From positions 38,313,000-38,376,999 of the forward strand of contig CM037588.1 of assembly GCA_021018995.1 (NCBI GenBank): 64,000 nucleotides of DNA. Reading direction: 5' to 3'. The notes under the pieces were generated by a model. The model was not told the DNA's origin. It saw nothing but the letters and a program-made list of their open reading frames with translations, and did no database searches. How positions within the stretch are numbered: position 1 is the stretch's first letter; each line of letters opens with the position of its first letter. Positions 31,258-42,088 of the stretch are shown piece after piece. Origin of the DNA: Chloranthus sessilifolius (taxonomy: Eukaryota; Streptophyta; Magnoliopsida; Chloranthales; Chloranthaceae). The translations under genes were made by a program, and so were the position numbers.

Positions 31258-32520
31258 CTAGGAGTAGAACCATCGAATGTATCCAGCGTTGATGGGCTCA
31301 GGTAAATGATCTTCGTCCATGGTGGCGAGGTGGATGGCGTATCCCACGAGTACTTCTCGAATGACGTAAGGTCCTTCCCTGTTAGGCTTAAACTTCCCTC
31401 TCGGATCGGTGTGGAGGGATGGAAAGATCTTCTTGAGTACCATGTTCCCTACCTTCATATCTTGACTATGAACATGTTTGTTGTAAGGGCGTGCGATTCA
31501 CCTTTGATAGACTTGGGTATGACACAAGGCAAGGAGCCTTTTTTCATTTAGTAGGTTCAGTTGTTTAAAGTGGGATCTCTCTCTTTCAGCTTCAGATACG
31601 CCTGATTCCATGAGGATGGAGAGCGATGGTACTTTAACTTCAATTGGTAAGACAGCCTCAGTTCCAAACACAAGGGAGAATTGTGTTGCCTCTATAGCGG
31701 TACAGATCGACATTCTGTAGGCCCATAATGCAAACGGCAACATCTCACTTCAATCTTGATAGGTGATGGCCATTTTCTCGAGGATGCGGATGACAATTTT
31801 GTTAACAACTTCTATGGCCCCATTGGTTTATGGCCGATAAGGTGATGAGCAGTGGTGCTTGACTTTATATTGCTCATAGAAGGCCTTGTTGCGCTTGTTC
31901 ACAAAGTTCGTGTCGTTATCGGTGATGATATCCTTGGGTATGCCAAATCGGCAAACAATGTTGCTTTTGATGAATTTCTCAACATGCTGGGCTGTGATGT
32001 TTGTACATGATGCTGCCTCTACCCATTTGTTGAAATATTCAATGGCGACGAGGATGAACCGATGTCCTTTCGAGGCTTTCAGATTAATCATTCCAATGAT
32101 GTCGAGGCCCCATCTGGCGAATGGCCAAGGAGTGGTCATGCTGTGTAGATCGATGGCGGGAGCATGTATCAAACTGCAATGTTCCTAGCACTTATAGCAT
32201 TTCTGCATGTGTCTGCAGCAATCAGATACCATAGTGGTCCAAAAGTATCCTTATCGTAGGATTTTCTTAGCGAGCATATGACCATTGACATGGGCATTGC
32301 ATACTCCCTCGTGGATCTCCTTCATTTTATTGACTGCTTCATCCTCTGTAAGGCACCTAAGCAAAACGTTATTGAAAGATCGCTTGTAAAGGCAGTCATC
32401 GCAGTTTACATAGCCTTCCGCCAGGCGTTGAATGGACTGACGGTCCGTCTTGGATGTATCCTTAGGGAAAGTACGAGTCTCAAGGAAATTCTTGATATCT
32501 GAGAACCACGGTGGTTCATC
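31258..32520 (-). pseudogene. Ogre-1 integrase, stops but catalytic residues kept
   Basis: The zinc-binding start reads IHEGVCNAHVNGH, with the CX2C pair in CYKC, and stop codons in between. The catalytic core has the first aspartate in GLDIIGMINLKAS, the second in ITDNDTNF and the glutamate in GAIEVVNKIV. The full DDE triad is therefore present. Stops lie at about 31827 (TNG), 31744 and 31497. The C-terminal part (31458-31258) has KVGNMVLKK, GKFKPNREGPYVI and the end GYIRWFYS. This resembles Tat-lineage integrases, which lack a chromodomain. Confidence 0.87.
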
Positions 32521-32544
32521 ATCAAGCTTTAAGGGTTCCTCAAT

Positions 32545-33068
32545 CTACAAGAAGAAGGCCGGCTCATTCCTCTGTTCAATGATGATTGGCTTCATATCAA
32601 CACCATAGGGGATCTTTATCATTGATGTCAAAGTCACTAATGTGTCGGTGAAGTGATTCCTTATCCATGGGACATAGGAGAACGTGACATCCTCGAAGCA
32701 TGCTATCAGATCTTCCAGGTGCTCGTGGTAGGGGATCAATTTCTCATCCTTCATCTTCCAATCTCCATTTATCTGGCATATGATCAATTGTGAATCACCA
32801 AATACCCTGAGGTGGGTTACCTTCAAATCAATTGCTGCATGTAGTCCTGCTGCACAAGCTTCATACTCGGCCATGTTATTTATGCAAGGGAAGTTGAGCT
32901 TGATAGAAATTGGTACGTGTGACCTTTCGGTGAAATCAGAATATCTCCAACTCTCTGGCCATCGGCATTCGGTGCCTCATCAAAATGCATTACCCAAGAT
33001 TCCTCTACTTCCTCTGTATCATCTTTCATCATGAATAGGATGTCCTCATCAGAGAATTCTATTCTCAA
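32545..33068 (-). pseudogene. Second RNase H (archaeal type) of Ogre-1
   Basis: Tat-lineage elements have an extra RNase H between the Ty3-type RNase H and the integrase. Here the four acidic residues can be placed: MHFDEAPN (about 32985), NMAEYEACAAGL (about 32865), FGDSQLIICQ (about 32800) and HFTDTLVTL (about 32640). A frame change near 32880 separates the first from the rest. It would degrade RNA in RNA-DNA hybrids, and its presence assigns the element to the Tat group. Confidence 0.85.
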
Positions 33069-34669
33069 AGGCTCATAGTCTGGAAAAGGATTGTCGGCAA
33101 GATGATCGGCGAGTGCTTGCTCTTTGATTGACTTCTGGGTGACATAGGTGATGTCAAACTCTGATAAGAGAAGCTGTCAGTGTGCAAATCACCCAATAAG
33201 AGCTGTCTTTTCAAACAGGTACTTCAATGGATCCATGCAAGATAAAAGTAGAACGGCCTGGGATAACAAGTAGTGGTGAAGCCTCTATGTAGCCCATACG
33301 AGCACCAGGCATGCCTTCTCCAGATGAGAATAGCAGGTCTCGTAGTCAATAAATTTCTTGCTCATATAGTAGACGGCCCGTTCCCTTCTTCCTGTCTCAT
33401 CATGCTACCCTAGAACACATCCCATCGAGACTTCTCTCATGGAGAGATACATTCAGAGTGGTCTCCTCGGCTCGGGTGGTACTAAAATAGGCGGGTTGAG
33501 AAGATAGCTTTTGATTTTGTCGAATGCGGCCTGACAATCATCATTCCATTCAACGGGAGAGTCCTTACTCAATAGGTTGAAAATTGGTGTGCAAATTGGA
33601 GTGAGTTGTGCAATGAACTGACTGATATACTGCATCCTGCCCAAGAACCCTCTGACCTGTTTCTTAGTAGATGGTGGTGGAATTTCTGTGATAACTTTTA
33701 CTTTGGTTGGGTCAACCTCGATACCTCTTCTGCTGACAATGAAGCCCAATAGTTTCCTTGACATAGCACTGAATGTCCATTTTTGAAGATTTAGTCGTAG
33801 CCAGTATTTTCTCAGCCTCTCAAACAGCTCTTGGAGGTTTATCAAATGATCGCTTCTCTCTGATGACTTGGCAATCATGTCATCAACATATACCTCGATT
33901 TCTCGGTACATCATATCATGGAACAGTGCAGTCATGGCTCGTTGGTATGTTACGCTGGCATTCTTCAACCCGAATGGCATGACTCTATAGCAGAAAGTTC
34001 CCCAGGGAGTGGTGAACGCGGTCTTCTCTCGGTCCACCTTTGCCATTTTGATCTGATTATATCCAGAGAATCCGTCCATTAATGAAAGCATCCCGTGTCT
34101 AGCAGTGTTATCGACCAAGATGTCGATGTCTGGCAGAGGGAAGTCATCCTTCGGGCTCACTCTATTCAAGTTTCTGAAATCAATGCACATACGGACCTTT
34201 CCAACCTTCTTCGATACTGGAATGATATTAGCTAACCATTATAGGTATTTAGATACCATGAGAAATCCTGTGTCATACTGCTTGATGACCTCGTCCTTGA
34301 ACTTCAGCATCCACTCGGGTCGGAGTCGTCTCAACTCCTACTTGACGAGCTTGATATCAGGGTAGAGCGGCAACTCATACTCGACCAAATCGATGTCCAA
34401 ACCAGGCATATCCTCATACGATCATGCAAAGACGTCTTGATATGACTGAAGGAAATTGATCATGCCTTTTCTCTCCTCAGGAGACAGTGATATTTCGATC
34501 TTGGTGATTCTTGGAATCTCCGCAGTACCTAGATTGACATCCTCGATTTCTTCAACAATAGGAGTAGGACCGTGATCAAAGTCGGCAAACCGTTCTAGGA
34601 GTTCATTAGGAAGCTCTTGAGGAGGGATTTCCTCATCCATACTCGTGACTCCTACCTCTTTTTGTATTT
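33069..34669 (-). pseudogene. Ogre-1 reverse transcriptase and RNase H, after the intron
   Basis: This is the second exon of gag-pol by my reading. The stretch MDEEIPPQELPNELLERF leads into RT. From 34190 the RT core is open for 245 codons: IDFRNLNRVSPKDDFPLP, MDGFSGYNQIKMAKVDREKT, VMPFGLKNASVTYQRAM and the catalytic box EVYVDDMIAKS with both aspartates. The thumb and connection follow (RGFLGRMQYISQFIA). Stops break the Ty3-type RNase H part (33452-33069). Stops also lie at about 34421, 34340 and 34236, before the RT core. Confidence 0.88.
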
Positions 34670-34875
34670 CTACAGGAAAGGGGTCGACTTCACGTGGGAC
34701 AGGATTCTTGATTAAGGCATCCTTGTCTTTGATTTTTTTAGAATTTTAAAAGAAAATATTTTTAGGTTTTGCATTTTTTCTATGTTTTGGGGCTTTTTAT
34801 TTTCTTCAAAAATGGGCTCTTGGCAAAGCGAGTCCCTATATATACACGGTATTGCCTGCCAAGGGCTCATCTTAC
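34670..34875 (-). other. Candidate intron between protease and RT of Ogre-1
   Basis: On the - strand a donor GTAAGA lies after AACTTGTAAAAA and an acceptor TTTCCTGTAG ends at 34670, giving 206 bases. The upstream frame (KKQLVK, from 35113) ends in phase 1. The downstream frame (KEVGVTSMDEE) needs exactly two bases before its first full codon, so splicing joins them in frame. It also removes the stop at 34712. An intron in this place is a known feature of Ogre elements. In Ogre-2 the acceptor is lost. Confidence 0.6.
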
Positions 34876-36318
34876 TTTTTACAAGTTGTTTTTTTGGGAA
34901 ATCGGTGTCGAATTTTAGACCACCTACCACTTTCAGAGTTTGGGGCACAGACACCCAATTGCATACCTGAGACACCATTATGTTACCTATTTGGATTTGG
35001 ATGGAGGGTGCTGACTGATATAGCTCTTTGGAGTCAACCGCCATCATGCCGATCATGGATTCGTCTGAGATTCTATCCTCAGATGTCAACATAGTCCTGT
35101 GGTGGTTTACCATAGGGGGAGATTGTGTAGGTATGGAACGTCATTCCTCAAAGAGAGACAACACGACCCAGTCTATTTCCAGGCTGGGAGGGATAATCTG
35201 GGGATTAGTGGGCTGAATAGGTGTCGCGAGTTTACGTGGGGTTAAGTGGGTTACCCCATTCCGATCATTCTTCACAACCCATGCCCTCACAAATGAATCT
35301 ATGATGTGAGCCCTGGGAGAGGGCTTCTCCTCTAAGCTGACTCTCAGGGCTCTAGCAGCTGCTGCAGCTCGGGCTTTCTCTTTGGCCTCTCAGACCTCTT
35401 CTTTCGTGGGCTTGTAACCTAGCCCAAATCTGACCTTTTGTCTGCCTTTAGCAGTGATCGGTTCTCTCCTACCTTGCAGTCTGGGCCCTAGTCCTTTACC
35501 TTTTGATAGCCCTATTTTTGCAGCATGGCCACTGCCACTACCATTCCACCTCAAATTCTTAAAGTGATGCTCTCTAGAGGATCTAGGACTACAACCGATA
35601 CCTCGTATTCAAAACTATGGAGGTTGGTATCTTTAGCTATGTGTGGTACATCCTACACTTTTGGGTTTTCAATGCTATGGGTGGCCTTTTCTTTCTCATC
35701 GTGCCCCTCACCTATTATGGACGAACTTGAGCTTCTGATGCAGCGTCGAAGGTATCACTCCAACTTCGTGTAACCATGGGAACCCTAGTAAAAATTGAAC
35801 AAGGATTTGATATCCATTACTTGAAATAATATGGAGAAGGTCATTGGCCCAATCACCAGCTCAAGGTCAACTTCTCTCATTATCTCCCTTCTCGTGTTAT
35901 CAAAACCTCTGGCACTAGTTCTAGTAGGTCTCAACATGCATGGATCTACTCCAATCTTCGTAGTTGTTCTTACGGGGCAAACATTCAGAGCCAACCCGTT
36001 ATCAATTAATACCAAAGGGATTATCATGTTCCCAGATTCTACCATGACGTTGAGGGATTTTGAGTGACTATTTCCCTCCTCCTGTAAATCGACATCCGAA
36101 AATGAAATGGCATTGGGAGCCATCACTAGTCCAATTATCTGCCCAACTCCATCTGGGCTCACCTGAAGAGATATGTGTGCATTCTTTAATGCCCCCATTA
36201 GTGCCTGAAAATTGAGTGGGGACGCCATCAATAGGTCCCAAACCGTGATATGAGCTGGCATTCTTCTCAGCTGAGTCTCCAGTATATGTTCTCTGCTCAC
36301 TTTCTCGAATGGGTTCAT
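34876..36318 (-). pseudogene. Ogre-1 protease region, broken
   Basis: The frame at 36318-35785 begins with FEKVSREHILETQLRRMP and runs into a retropepsin domain with the active-site stretch IPLVLIDNGLALNVCP. DNG is the usual form in this group. A stop follows KSLFNFY at 35785, where Ogre-2 reads on into LLGHSWLHEVGAIPSTLHQK. Many stops lie between 35780 and 35114. From 35113 to 34876 the frame is open again and leads to the intron donor. Confidence 0.82.
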
Positions 36319-38190
36319 CGCACTATCTTTCTTTCACTCTGGATAGGCTTGTGCTATTGCAGGTGCCTCTAACTTCTTAGAGATTTTCCCAGATCTGATA
36401 ACAAAGTCCATTGCCTTTTCTCTACTGCTGTCGGCGTTGACAGCCGTCTGTTCATAACTAAGTGGGACCTGATGAGGATTGTAAGTTTGTCCCGAAATCT
36501 GAAATGGAGTGGTTACCGATATTTAATGCACTTGTACTGATGGCTCAGGAAGGGTGGGTAAAACTTGGTTCACCTAGATGATGGAGGGGCGAGTGGCGAA
36601 AGTGGGCCAACTGGGGGTGATGAGGTTTGCGGGTGGTTGCACCGGGGGTGATGGGGTAGGGGTGGACCACTGATAATTGATAGGTCGTGCTGGGATCTAG
36701 GGGACACGATGGGCCATTGGGTAATTGGTGGGGGTGGTGGAATATGGTTGGTAAGCATTAATTTGTACGTAGTTGATGGGAGTGGGTAATGGAAACTAAG
36801 CCTTAAGATCTAAGGGTTCTGCTTAGGGTGCAGGGTTAGGAAAATAATCTGATAAATTCAAGAGTTCAATCACCCCAATACTTCTCTCTTAATGGTTTCT
36901 CTGCAAAGGCATCACAAAATTTTCCCAGTCACTGATGTAATCTGACGAGTCAAATTCAAATTCTTCATCGTCTTCTTCTTTTATCATCCCAATGGTGGGT
37001 CTCAGACCTGTTCTGTTGGTAGGGTGTTGGGATAATGGGACCTGATGAATATTCGCATGCTGGTTCACTTAGGAAGGTGCAGGTGGAATGATCTTTCTGG
37101 CCTCAATTAAATCTTGTAACGCATGCTTCACTGGGAAGCAGAGATCAGTTGGGTGACCCGGACCCTAATGAAAATTACAGTGAGTGTTAGGGTCATAATT
37201 CATGGGGATGGGATTTGGAGGAGGTAATGGTTGAAGGGTTGTAACTAATCCCTTTTCTATTAATAAAGGTAAAAGTACATTCAAATATTGTCCTAAGGGT
37301 GTAAAAACTTGATCATAGCAGACCCTTCTCTTCTCTAGACTCATCTCAGCTCCCTGTCCATTCCCGACTCTTTGCATCTGCTCAGTTCTGATTGGAGTTG
37401 GCTGGGTGGTTTTAAATTGAAAGGGGGTGATACTGATGTTGGGCCTTACGTTGGCGACATTTTGTATGTCTACCCCTACTCTTTTCTCATTTCTTTGCTC
37501 AGAAAACCTTTTGACCTCACTGGCTCCATCGGGTATGTTCTTGCTTAGACGCCCTTCCCTGATACGTCCTCGCAACAGTTGGCATTCCTCACCAAATCAG
37601 CAAAGCTGGATTGCTGTTGGTAAACAAGAAAGTCTAAGATCACTGGCAGGGTATTCTTTGAAATCATCTCAATTAATTCATCATCAGGTCAGGTATTCTA
37701 TTTCTCGCCTGCACTATCAGTGCTCTCCAGCTCCCTAAATAATCGTTAAAGGTTTCATGCAGGTTCTGCTTTAATCGAGCCAAGTCTGACTTGCACGGTT
37801 CAATGTCTATACTGTAAACATATTGCTCTTGCAACAAGTGCGTCAAGTCTTTCCAAGTCTTTATCATAGATGGTTCTAAGGACATGAATCATCTCAAGAC
37901 CGGGCCCGTTAAACTCTTCTAATGACCTTTATCAGTACTCTTCCATCCCCCCATACTGGCACATGTCTCCACAATAGGACTTGAGGTGTGCAATGGGATT
38001 TTCAGTGCCGTTGTACTTATCGAAAATAGCCATTTAAAATTTTAGGGGTAGGGGGACCTCAGTGAATAAACATAAGTCCAAAAAATCATTGGCATGGATT
38101 TCAGCTCCACCCATTTTTAATAGTTACTTTTGAATTTTGTCTAGCTGCTCTTTCAACTGCTCTGATTCCTTAGACATGGGGGCTACCCTT
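36319..38190 (-). pseudogene. gag: Ogre-1 gag core, broken
   Basis: The start of the core at about 38170 reads QLKEQLDKIQK, then GGAEIHANDF and IFDKYNGTENPIAHLKSYCG. The frame at 37885-37673 has the conserved gag stretch DLARLKQNLHETFNDYLGSW, then RNRIPD. A zinc-finger-like piece NYDPNTHCNFH with FPVKHALQDLIEARKI follows near 37170-37080. A proline-rich stretch leads to the protease. Stops and frame changes occur throughout (37672, 37164, 36830). In Ogre-2 this region is split by the solo LTR. Confidence 0.82.
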
Positions 38191-39676
38191 TTAGAAATCG
38201 GTTGGGATTCACTCTATGCTACCAGTGGATTGGTTATTATCAGAGGAGGATTAATGTTGGGCAATGCCCCGACATAAGCCCCATTGTTCCTAAACTCGTC
38301 CTCTTCATAATGGTGGTCTACATATGGTGTAGTGGGGGAGGGATTCTCCTACTAGTACTGTATGGACTTAATGGGGGTCGGATGAGACCATTGAATGTGA
38401 GGGAAATTTTGTGGAGTGACAGGATGAGTGGAAGTTAGATTTTAGGGTGGGGCCTGATAGGGCAATTGGGTATGGGGGAAAGCTTGGAGATGGCTTTGAA
38501 GGGTAGAGACATGTGCAAATTGGGATTAATGCAGGGCATGGGTTTGAGCTGGGTATGAGGGTTTTGGGTAATTGAAATTTTGGAGGATTTGTGAAGGGTA
38601 TGGGTGCGAGGCTTCAAGGTTTAGGCCTTGTTGGGCTTGGGTGTAGGGTGAAGAGCTTTGATGGGTTTGGGCCATAAAGCTTTGGGAGGGTTGAGCCATG
38701 AGGCTTTGGGCATGTTGGGTCTGGCCTATTGGGCCTTGGTGATCTGGCCCATTGGGCCTTGATGGATCTGACTCAGTGGGCCTTGATGGGGTCTGGTCCA
38801 ATGGGTCTTGATGGGTCTGGCTCAGTGAACCTTGATGGGTCTGGTCCAATGAGTTTTGATGGGTCTGGCCCATTTGGCCTTGATGGGTCTGACCCAGTGG
38901 GCCTTGGGGTATATGGGTCGTGGGCCCCTGATGGGTCTATGTGATGGAGGTTTAGGCCATTAGGCCTTCGAGGTTTTGGGTAATGGGGGCTTGGATGGTA
39001 TGGATGATGGGGGGTTGATGGGGATCATGGGGGAATGAAGTATGGAGGCTTCATAGGGTATTAGAGGGGTTCATGGATGCCTGGTGTGGGTGGGAGGAGA
39101 TGTCTTGGGAGGCTTTCCATCTAGTGTAGGCTTGGACCATCTCCTCCATTATGGCCATCAAGGAGGGATCGGATGGAGATGGTGTATTTAAGGGATGGCG
39201 GGATATAGATGGGGTGGATGTGGTGGGAAAATTGGGCATGACCGGATAAAATCAGGCATGACCTGGGTAAGTGGTGGGACATGGGGTGGGTTGGAGAAAT
39301 TAGGTGGGGCATTGGTGAATGTGGGTGGATTGGGTATATATTGGGATGATGAGGGATGGGGTATGGATGTGGTGGATGAGAGAGAAAAGGTGGTCATGGC
39401 CCCGATAAAAATAGGCATGACCTGGGTAGATGGAGGGATGTATGGGGGATTGGTAAAATCGGATGTGACACTGGTAGATGCGGGTGGATTGGGTATGCGT
39501 CGAGCAGATGAGAAATAAGACATATTAGTGACTCCGGGATGTGACAAGGCGGGGGCGTATTGGGTGTTGAAAATTGCGAGGCCCAAACAGACGGGAAAAA
39601 ATCACTAATCGGGGACTCCGGGATGTGAAAAAGCCTCAAACTTCGGGCTGCCCTGCACAGATGGGGACTATTTATG
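38191..39676 (-). pseudogene. Proline-rich N-terminal part of Ogre-1 gag
   Basis: Low-complexity coding sequence rich in Pro, Ser, Thr, His and Gln, such as NPPYIPPSTQVMP and PNFSNPPHVPPLTQVMP (39586-39188). These are two rounds of a longer repeat of about 60 residues, including SNPPHVPPLTQVMPDFI. A block of eight-residue repeats follows (38690-38920). No domain is recognisable and the true start codon cannot be placed, because frames here open without ATG. It could equally be a separate first gene, as some Ogre elements have before gag. Confidence 0.6.
38690..38920 (-). repeat. Coding tandem repeat of 24 bases in Ogre-1 gag
   Basis: About nine units share CCAGACCCATCAAGG and CCCA on the - strand. 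They translate to a degenerate eight-residue repeat, QTHQGSLS, QTHQDPLD and similar. Ogre-2 has the matching block at 58590-58910 with unit MAQTHQGP. Unit number and sequence differ between the copies. Confidence 0.75.
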
Positions 39677-39750
39677 GTTGGCGCATGTAATAGATGCGCC
39701 AATGCAAACCTGGGGATATTTTAGCTTGGCACATGTATTAGTTGCGCCAG
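39677..39750 (-). promoter_or_regulatory. Palindrome pair in the Ogre-1 5' leader
   Basis: Palindromes lie at 39677-39701 (TTGGCGCATGTA, one base, TAGATGCGCCAA) and 39726-39750, with starts 49 bases apart. On the - strand the downstream one is followed at once by CCATAAATAGTCCCC, a TATA-like string, and the spacer has AAAATATCCCC. The gag frame starts shortly after. This may be a second promoter behind the LTR, or a structure in the genomic RNA. Confidence 0.5.
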
Positions 39751-40532
39751 GCAAAACAGTGGGGTAAAATATGTTGACAGCAGAACAGCTGCCCGGATTT
39801 TAGTCTATTTTTTTGGTTTTTTGGGAAGCAATGCTTCCGAGGACTGATTCTTTAGTTATATCAGGTTTCTCCTCACCGAACCTAGGGATACGAGTCCGGT
39901 ATAGGTTTGCTAACGCTCACTTTCCCCGAGTTTTAGGCTAAGTAACGAGAAGGTTACCCACCCGATATACCTTAAGCACAAGCGCTTTCTCAGGTACTAG
40001 GTGGGCTGGAACTTTTCTGGATCATCACCACTAGGGGCTGTCGTCGTACTAAAAATCGGGAGGTTGTATGTGTACCTAGAAAATCCCAACCCGTAAAAAT
40101 CTATCTCGCAAAAAATTGATTAAGTCCCCCTTGTTGGTTTAATTTTAATTTTTTGATTTTATGAGAATTTTCTTAAGGTCAAAGACCGGGGGTGATGATC
40201 TCGGGCCGCCTCTATGGGCTGGCATCCACTGATAGTATATGTTTGCGAAAATTAAATGTGCACATAGGCCCACCAATCTGTTAAGATGCTTTAAATAACA
40301 TAAATGTAAAGAAATTGAATGACAGCGCAAGTAGGCCCGCCAATTGGCTAAGGCACGTAAATGACAGAAATGGAAAGAAAATTAAATGCGGTGCGCAAGT
40401 AGGCCCACCAATCGGCTAAGGCACATAAATGATGAAAAAGTAGGGGTGAGTAAAAAATAGTAAAAAACAGTAAAAATGATTAGCAAAATAAAAAATTAAA
40501 GGCTAAATCCAAGGGAATGCTCTACTAGCTAA
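39751..40532 (-). other. Untranslated leader of Ogre-1
   Basis: Non-coding DNA between primer binding site and gag. It holds a tandem repeat block at 40258-40440 and a stretch at 39840-40080 that is well conserved in Ogre-2 (60450-60700: ACGAGAAGGTTACCCAC, CACTAGGGGCT). Such conservation without coding suggests an RNA role such as packaging or dimerisation. Confidence 0.6.
40258..40440. repeat. Leader tandem repeat, Ogre-1, unit about 63-66 bases
   Basis: Three units share AGTAGGCCCGCCAATTGGCT, then AAGGCACGTAAATGACAGAA and a GAAATTGAATG piece. Ogre-2 carries three units of the same repeat at 60855-61040. Confidence 0.75.
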
Positions 40533-40550
40533 TCCCCAGCAGAGTTGCCA
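40533..40550 (-). other. Primer binding site of Ogre-1
   Basis: The - strand reads TGGCAACTCTGCTGGGGA, two bases after the 5' LTR. It differs by one base from the Ogre-2 site TGGCGACTCTGCTGGGGA, which belongs to the tRNA-Arg-type site reported for Ogre elements (from memory). Confidence 0.85.
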
Positions 40551-40552
40551 TA

Positions 40553-42088
40553 AGTGCAACCATGAATTTTTATCAAACCCGTCGCGATGATGCGCACTCT
40601 CTTAAAAATTTTAGAGTCGCTACTTGGAGCTTTTAGTGTCCCGAGAAACCTAAATTAATATTAAATACACCGAAGTGCCAAATATGACTATGATTTACCA
40701 ATTCACGCAAAAGGTACTTGGGTAGGGGCTTCGGTTATTGATCGGGAAGGTGTTAGGCACCTAATCAACCCTCTTAATGCGGTCTCTACTTATGGCCAAA
40801 ATACAAATAAAATAAAAAAGCAAAAAGCTCTCCCTCTTGTCCTTAGGGCACTAAAATCCTATTTGTGACCCTCTGTTCCTATAAAAAATTTGGCGGCGTA
40901 ACGACACAAATGAGAGGATAGAGGAAGCACTTAGAAGGTAGAGGAATAGAGGGGAGAGCCGGAGCTCTCAAGCCCTTGTTGCACCACCGTGGAACCTTGC
41001 GTATGCTTGCTTCAGTGAGCTTTCGATAGCTTGGATGGTGGAATGAAGGGTTTTAACTCCTAAGGCTTGCTAGCTAAGGGGTAGAGAGGGAAGGCTAGAG
41101 GGTAGCTCTCACTTAAACTAAGGGGTTTTGATGAAAGTGGGGGGTCTAAAGGAAACTTTTAAGTTCTGGAATTTGTGTGGAGAATGGTGCACCAAAGGGA
41201 AGAATTGCTCTCTTTTAACTTTTCTCTCTAACCCCTCCCTTAGAAATGGCTTGAAAAAATTTGCTTAGAGAGAAAAGTTTGAAGGGTATTTAGACGCTAA
41301 ATTGGATTAGGAATTAGGTAATCTAGCCATCTAAGGTTTTTTAGGGTTTTTGGAGCCTTGAAAAGTTTGAAGACTACCTCCAATGGTGGATGATAGGTTA
41401 GTGCTTTATGTCACTCAAAGGGTTACAAATATAATAAGAATGGGCTCAACAGAATAAGCAAAACGTACCCAAAGGATCAAGATAGTCAACAAGTCAAACC
41501 CCAATCTCAAAATTCAACGTAAAAAACTAGGGTTATTGTACCTAAGCCTGGTGCAACTAATAGATGCGCCAAGCTTAGGAACAGTAAAATAGTGTCAAAC
41601 AGGGTTTTGGGAAGTTGGCTGCCGAAGATGGGACCCACTTGTGCTTGGCGCAACTATTAGTTGCGCCAAAACCCTAGGGGTCCCCACCTCAAAATCCTAA
41701 TTTTTCTCGATCTTTGGAATGCCATATGTCTATGTGTACAACTCTGATTGGGGTGATTCTTGGCTTGTTGGAAAACTGGAACTTCTACTTTTCAATGGTA
41801 TATGATTCGATCGCAGTAGAAGATCTCAACCAGTCCCAGTGCACCCCTCTTCATTCATTGCTTGAGAAGGTTAAGGTTAGGTTCAGAATGGATTCTAAAG
41901 GTCGAGATTGGTTTTTAAAGGTTTGGAGAGGTTTCTAAGGGATCAGGGGTGATTCCTAAGGGTTTGGGATGACTCCTAAGGTTTTGGGAAGGTTCCTAAG
42001 GGTTTGATACATGCCATCGGAAGCTCAGAAGTACACCTCTCTTGAAATATGCTTTGATCGGGCCTTCGATAAAATTTGGGTGTCTACA
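40553..42088 (-). repeat. 5' LTR of Ogre-1
   Basis: On the - strand it starts TGTAGACACCCAAATTTTAT and ends GGTTGCACT, where the last A has mutated. Palindromes lie at 41548-41573 and 41645-41669; the second is perfect. The first palindrome lies about 420 bases into the LTR, as in Ogre-2, so within the presumed U3. I could not find a convincing TATA box. Confidence 0.92.
41548..41669 (-). promoter_or_regulatory. Palindrome pair in the Ogre-1 5' LTR
   Basis: The copy at 41645-41669 is perfect: arm TTGGCGCAACTA, one central base, then the exact reverse complement. The copy at 41548-41573 has small changes. Their starts are 97 bases apart, twice the 45-49 found outside the LTRs. The other LTRs have them at 6090 and 6187 (97 apart) and at 62197 and 62293 (96 apart). 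Confidence 0.6.

Larger units (their letters stand above)
5176..42088 (-). mobile_element. Ogre-1, an Ogre/Tat retrotransposon with two antisense genes
   Basis: This is an almost complete Ogre/Tat-lineage Ty3/gypsy element. It has an LTR at each end, a perfect 5-base target duplication (ATTGG at 5171-5175 and 42089-42093), a primer binding site and a polypurine tract. Without the nested Athila-B (16.35 kb) it is about 20.6 kb long, within the large size known for Ogre elements. The order on the - strand is 5' LTR, leader with tandem repeats, gag, protease, intron, RT, RNase H, second RNase H, integrase, a convergent non-coding zone, two + strand genes, and 3' LTR. Every protein has stops or frameshifts, so it could move only with help from other copies. 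Confidence 0.92.

Noticed and set aside
40258..40440. Repeats of 62-66 bases taken as a CRISPR-like array
   Set aside because: The units are contiguous and diverged, without unique spacers, and lie in the leader of a plant retrotransposon.
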